Shown here: one piece after another, positions 60,290-64,000 of the stretch
How the letters are laid out: each line of letters opens with the position of its first letter
Numbering within the stretch: position 1 is the stretch's first letter
Source: Hybos culiciformis
Taxonomy: Eukaryota > Arthropoda > Insecta > Diptera > Hybotidae
Assembly (NCBI GenBank): GCA_964007475.1
Contig: OZ023275.1
Coordinates: 33,971,381 to 34,035,380 of the forward strand
Direction: 5' to 3'
Length of the DNA: 64,000 bases
Notes under the pieces: model-generated
Seen by the model: only the letters and a program-made list of their open reading frames with translations
The model's database searches: none
What the model was told of the DNA's origin: nothing
Position numbers and translations under genes: made by a program

Positions 60290-62510
60290 TAAATGAAAAC
60301 TAAGTTGTTTCTAAATAAAGGCTATATGTTATTATTATGTTATATTGTGTAGTTCCTAAAAAAAATAGAATTTGAAATTTACCTTTCAGCATAATTTACA
60401 GGTAAATATAAAAACCCATCTTCGTAAGAATTACCCAGTCTTGTTTGTATTAATTAAAAATTTAAAACTGTCGTATATTTTATATAATAAAGTCAATTAT
60501 TTGAATAATAAAACAAAAGTTTGATAACAGAAATTTCGTTAATATTAATCGATAGAAAAATATACACATATATATGTAGCACAGCTTTTTCAAGTGCCAT
60601 ACAAAGATTTATTTTGATATTATTAATATATAAAAAAAATAATTGTAAAGAACTCTTGCCATGGAAAATGAAATTAATAAAAAGAAGAATATACTTTTCC
60701 AAGTTTAATTTTCCACTCAATTAACTTGATTTAGATTAAATCAATTTTATTTTCATTTTAACATTTCTTAGATGGTACAATATAAAAAAAAAATGTTTTT
60801 TAAAGAGAATAAAAAATAATTTTTTTTTTGCTTCTTTATTTTATTCCAAGGAAAATAAATTTTCAATTCTAAATCAAGAAAAATAAAGAAATTATTCCAT
60901 AGAGAATTTATATACATATATAATGTTCGACGTGGTTTACAAACAAACAAACATATTATATGTGAAAATGTCAAGATAAATTGACATAGAAAGGAACTAA
61001 AATATATAAAAAAAAACTTAAATTTGAACAAACTAGAAAATTTAGTAATAAATTTTCGACTTCATAAATTATTAATTTGTTATGTGGATTTTGATCATTA
61101 TAATCTGGAGGAAAATCATTTTTATGTTTTTTCTTTTTTATTATTAAATTTAATTTTTATTTTCTTATGACAGAAGGGGATTTATTTTGATTTATTGATA
61201 TAATGGTATAATTGTTATTATTATGGGTACGGATTTTCGCTTTAGGGAAAATCTTATTAGAGTTTTTTATTTGTAATTTGGTTAAGAGTTTTTAAACTAT
61301 TTTCAAGCAATTTTTTATCCAAAATTTGGAATTTTTTTTTATGCGAAATTGTTCATTTTTCTGCAAGAATATAATAATCTAGGCATATATGTAGAAAACA
61401 ATTTTTTATATGAATGCGCTGTAGAAAATGTGAACTTGAAGTTAAGATTCGTTTGAGAAAAAACATATAATAATTCCAAAAAAATAAAATTTCGTTTCAT
61501 TGAACTGCAATGCAGGGATCAGCATCAGCCTATTTATAAATCTATAATATTAAGAAAATAAGCGTATGTTTGCATGTTTGTAATTTATAGATCCGCGCGA
61601 AATCGAGGAAGTTATAAAAAATTTAAAGAAATTCACGCAGAATCGACTAGAATAATATATTTTTTAAATATTAACAAATGTCATATAATATCTCTTAAAT
61701 ATGATATAAATTTTTTTACTATAATAATGTTTAATATAGAGCATACAAATATATTAAACAAAATTAGTGTTAAAACTATTAGGAATATATTTGATTTAGG
61801 TACTTTTTATCTCTGTTAGTGTCTAACTTTATTTAATTAACATTTTTGAGGCATAAAATATTATACTTCTATAATCACCTTATTTGCATTAAGTAAAATA
61901 AAACATATTAACCTTATTTCAAATTGTCATCATGCATATATAAAAAGTGCAATCAAAATCCCATCATATTCTATAAATTTTCTAAGTTTTTCAAATGAAA
62001 ATATATTTTTAATTATTTTCCACCTACAAATCCCACCCCTGTTGGTTGTTCTAAATCTAAATGTTGAAACAAAATTAACTTAAATGTTATGTTTGTATAT
62101 CGATATAATATAAAGATTCATTTACATGCACTGATGCACATATGTATGTACAATTTATTATTTAACATTTTGAAGTATTATGTTTTACAAACTGTTAAGT
62201 TGAGCTACTAAGCTTTTCCATGTTACACGCATATACATTGGTTTGTTTTAAAAATACATCGCGTTTTAAATTTTTAAAATTAGATGTATATACAGAGGTT
62301 ATTTAATATATGTTTGTAAAATTTTGTAAAAAAAATCACGAATGAAAGCTTATTCACTAGGAATCGAAATATCTGTAAATTATTCTGAATGGTGAATATC
62401 TATTTTTTTTTTTAACTAGATTTCACATTAATATTTTCTTTTTTGATGCAATATTTTAGCAACTATACAATATTACAAGTTCCCCATATTAAGCAACATC
62501 ATAGTTTTCG
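60290..62510. other. Noncoding between inverted repeat pair B
   Basis: A/T-rich. A stretch near 61537-61610 (ATCTATAATATTAAGAAAAT, then AGCGTATGTTTGCATGTTTG and ATCCGCGCGAAATCG) resembles the generic start of several insect interspersed repeats, but I cannot assign it. The plus-strand frame at 61574-61819 overlaps this patch and is not supported. Confidence 0.4.
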
Positions 62511-62517
62511 CTTTTGA

Positions 62518-62588
62518 CAGTTTTAACACATCTAGACACATGATATTGAAATTTAATATTGACAAGAATGCGATATCAAAATAATCCC
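62518..62588 (-). repeat. Inverted repeat pair B, right copy
   Basis: On the minus strand: GGGATTATTTTGATATCGCA followed by TTCTTGTCA, then TTTCAATATCA and GTGTTAAAACTG, matching 60219-60284 with spacing differences. Either two copies of one small element or the ends of a 2.4-kb element. Confidence 0.55.
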
Positions 62589-62599
62589 TCCAATTTAGT

Positions 62600-64000
62600 G
62601 TTCTTATTGAACTCATCATAATACCAAAAATTTATTAATGATTTATCTGCATTCCAATATTTTATATATACATAATGTACGAGGTACAAAGTAATTGAAA
62701 TATGTTTTTGTTTTAATTGAAAAAGCTTATCCTGATATTGAATATTAAATTTAACAGCAAAGCCTTAAATTAAAGTTTTTTTTAATGTAAAACTTTAAAA
62801 TGTACGTGCATGTTTTTTTTTTTAATAAAATTTTATTTTTCCTCTGGAGCAAAAAGGAATATGTGTCATCTAATTTACATAAAATTAGTATGAAAATTTT
62901 ATTTATATGTAAATTACATTAAATGCATTTCAATTTTTGCTACAATTCTTATTCATTTTATGTATGAATTGTTTAAATGAATTTCCATACATAACTCAAC
63001 GTATTTGTGGGTGAAAAAAAAAACATATATATATTGTATTTATATGCATAAATTTTTCAGGATATGCCCTAAATACGTATAACTTTTTGAACAGTATTCA
63101 AAAAGTCAAAAATTCAAAATCTTAATATAAATTTGCATAAAAAATGTTTAAAAAATTCATCGTTGCATTTTGAAATTGCATTTATTTTGGTTAGATATTT
63201 AAGAAAAAAAAAAAGTTTATATTTCGGAAACAGAACATGTGCAGAAACACTGGATCAATTATTTGTTGCTATCACATGAGTTTCATGTAATATGAAAATG
63301 CTTGCAAGTTTTTCTTTGACCAATACTTCGCTACAGCAGAATCATTATGAACGTCTTTATCAATTTTTCATTTTCAATAATATGAACTCGAAGGTAAAAT
63401 ATTTATGTTCATGTACTTAGATAGCTTTAGAGTTCCATTATCCAAAGACTTGAATGTCATTTTAATTAATTACACACATATGAAATTCTTGGAAAATTTA
63501 TTTTTGATAGTTTTTTGTACTTTGAATAAGAAAAACTAGTAAAAAACAGTCAACATAACTTGAACAAATTGTATTGAGATTTATGTTACACAAACATATT
63601 ATATGTACATAATTATCTTAGCGAGATTTTTATACAATTGAATCATGTAATAATATCTATGCGCTTTTAATTCCTTTTTTTCTCATGATCTTTTTTTTAA
63701 TTCTTTAAAAAAAATTATATCCTTGTATGATTATAAAACATATATGTAATTCACTTACATATTACTGGTAAATTTAACAAAAAATACATATTAAAGTAAT
63801 TATTTTCCTCTCAGTATTATATTATAAATATTAATAAGTAGGTATATAATTATATCATATATCATATTAATATAATATAATAAAAAGTAGGTATAAGTAT
63901 AAGTTTAAAATAATTATAATGTAATTGCGAGAAATTCAGATTTTTACGAAAATAAATATAAACGTATAGTGATACTTAGAGAGATTGTAAAAATTTATTT
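62600..64000. other. Noncoding, no recognised feature
   Basis: A/T-rich DNA to the end of the window. No gene, RNA or repeat could be supported. Confidence 0.5.

Noticed and set aside
62030..62060. CCCACCCCTG, resembling a hAT end
   Set aside because: No partner end and no 8-bp duplication were found in the surrounding sequence.

Overview
The window reads as nuclear DNA of an AT-rich animal, most probably an insect and perhaps a fly. By eye about four fifths of the bases are A or T. There are long homopolymer runs, canonical GT-AG introns of 52-92 bp inside the one clear gene, AATAAA poly(A) signals and several small DNA transposons with target-site duplications. A run of exactly 200 Ns (35418-35617) marks an assembly gap. 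The species cannot be named from this sequence.

One gene is well supported, at 28255-33425 on the plus strand. I could assemble ten exons encoding about 1337 residues. The protein has a signal peptide, then a very long charged and probably disordered N-terminal region (about 744 residues in a single exon), an acidic and aromatic linker, an M14A propeptide and a complete carboxypeptidase A-like fold. The fold keeps its structural signatures, but two of the three zinc ligands, the general-base Glu and the C-terminal-carboxylate-binding residues are replaced. It therefore looks like a secreted pseudo-carboxypeptidase. This is the most interesting item in the window.

The rest is a gene desert of roughly 28 kb on the left and 30 kb on the right. 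It holds poly(A)/poly(T) runs, microsatellites and mobile-element debris. The elements I can support are: a 643-bp non-autonomous hAT element with an 8-bp target duplication (20506-21148); two copies in opposite orientation of a 256-257-bp MITE, each with a 4-bp target duplication (40485-40741 and 43414-43669); a 923-bp fold-back element whose core is two opposed tRNA-derived arms, one with intact Pol III A and B boxes (53146-54068); a tRNA-derived fragment near 10.7 kb; five fragments of one dispersed repeat family (7.6, 18.9, 37.7, 55.1 and 57.3 kb); an inverted pair at 60.2 and 62.5 kb; and a non-LTR reverse-transcriptase relic just downstream of the gene.

Several short islands of protein-like, more GC-rich sequence lie in the desert (about 5.85, 15.5, 24.6, 38.85, 46.5, 48.9-49.2, 52.2 and 59.2 kb). 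They may be exons of genes with very large introns, or decayed coding relics. They are listed with low confidence and no assigned function.
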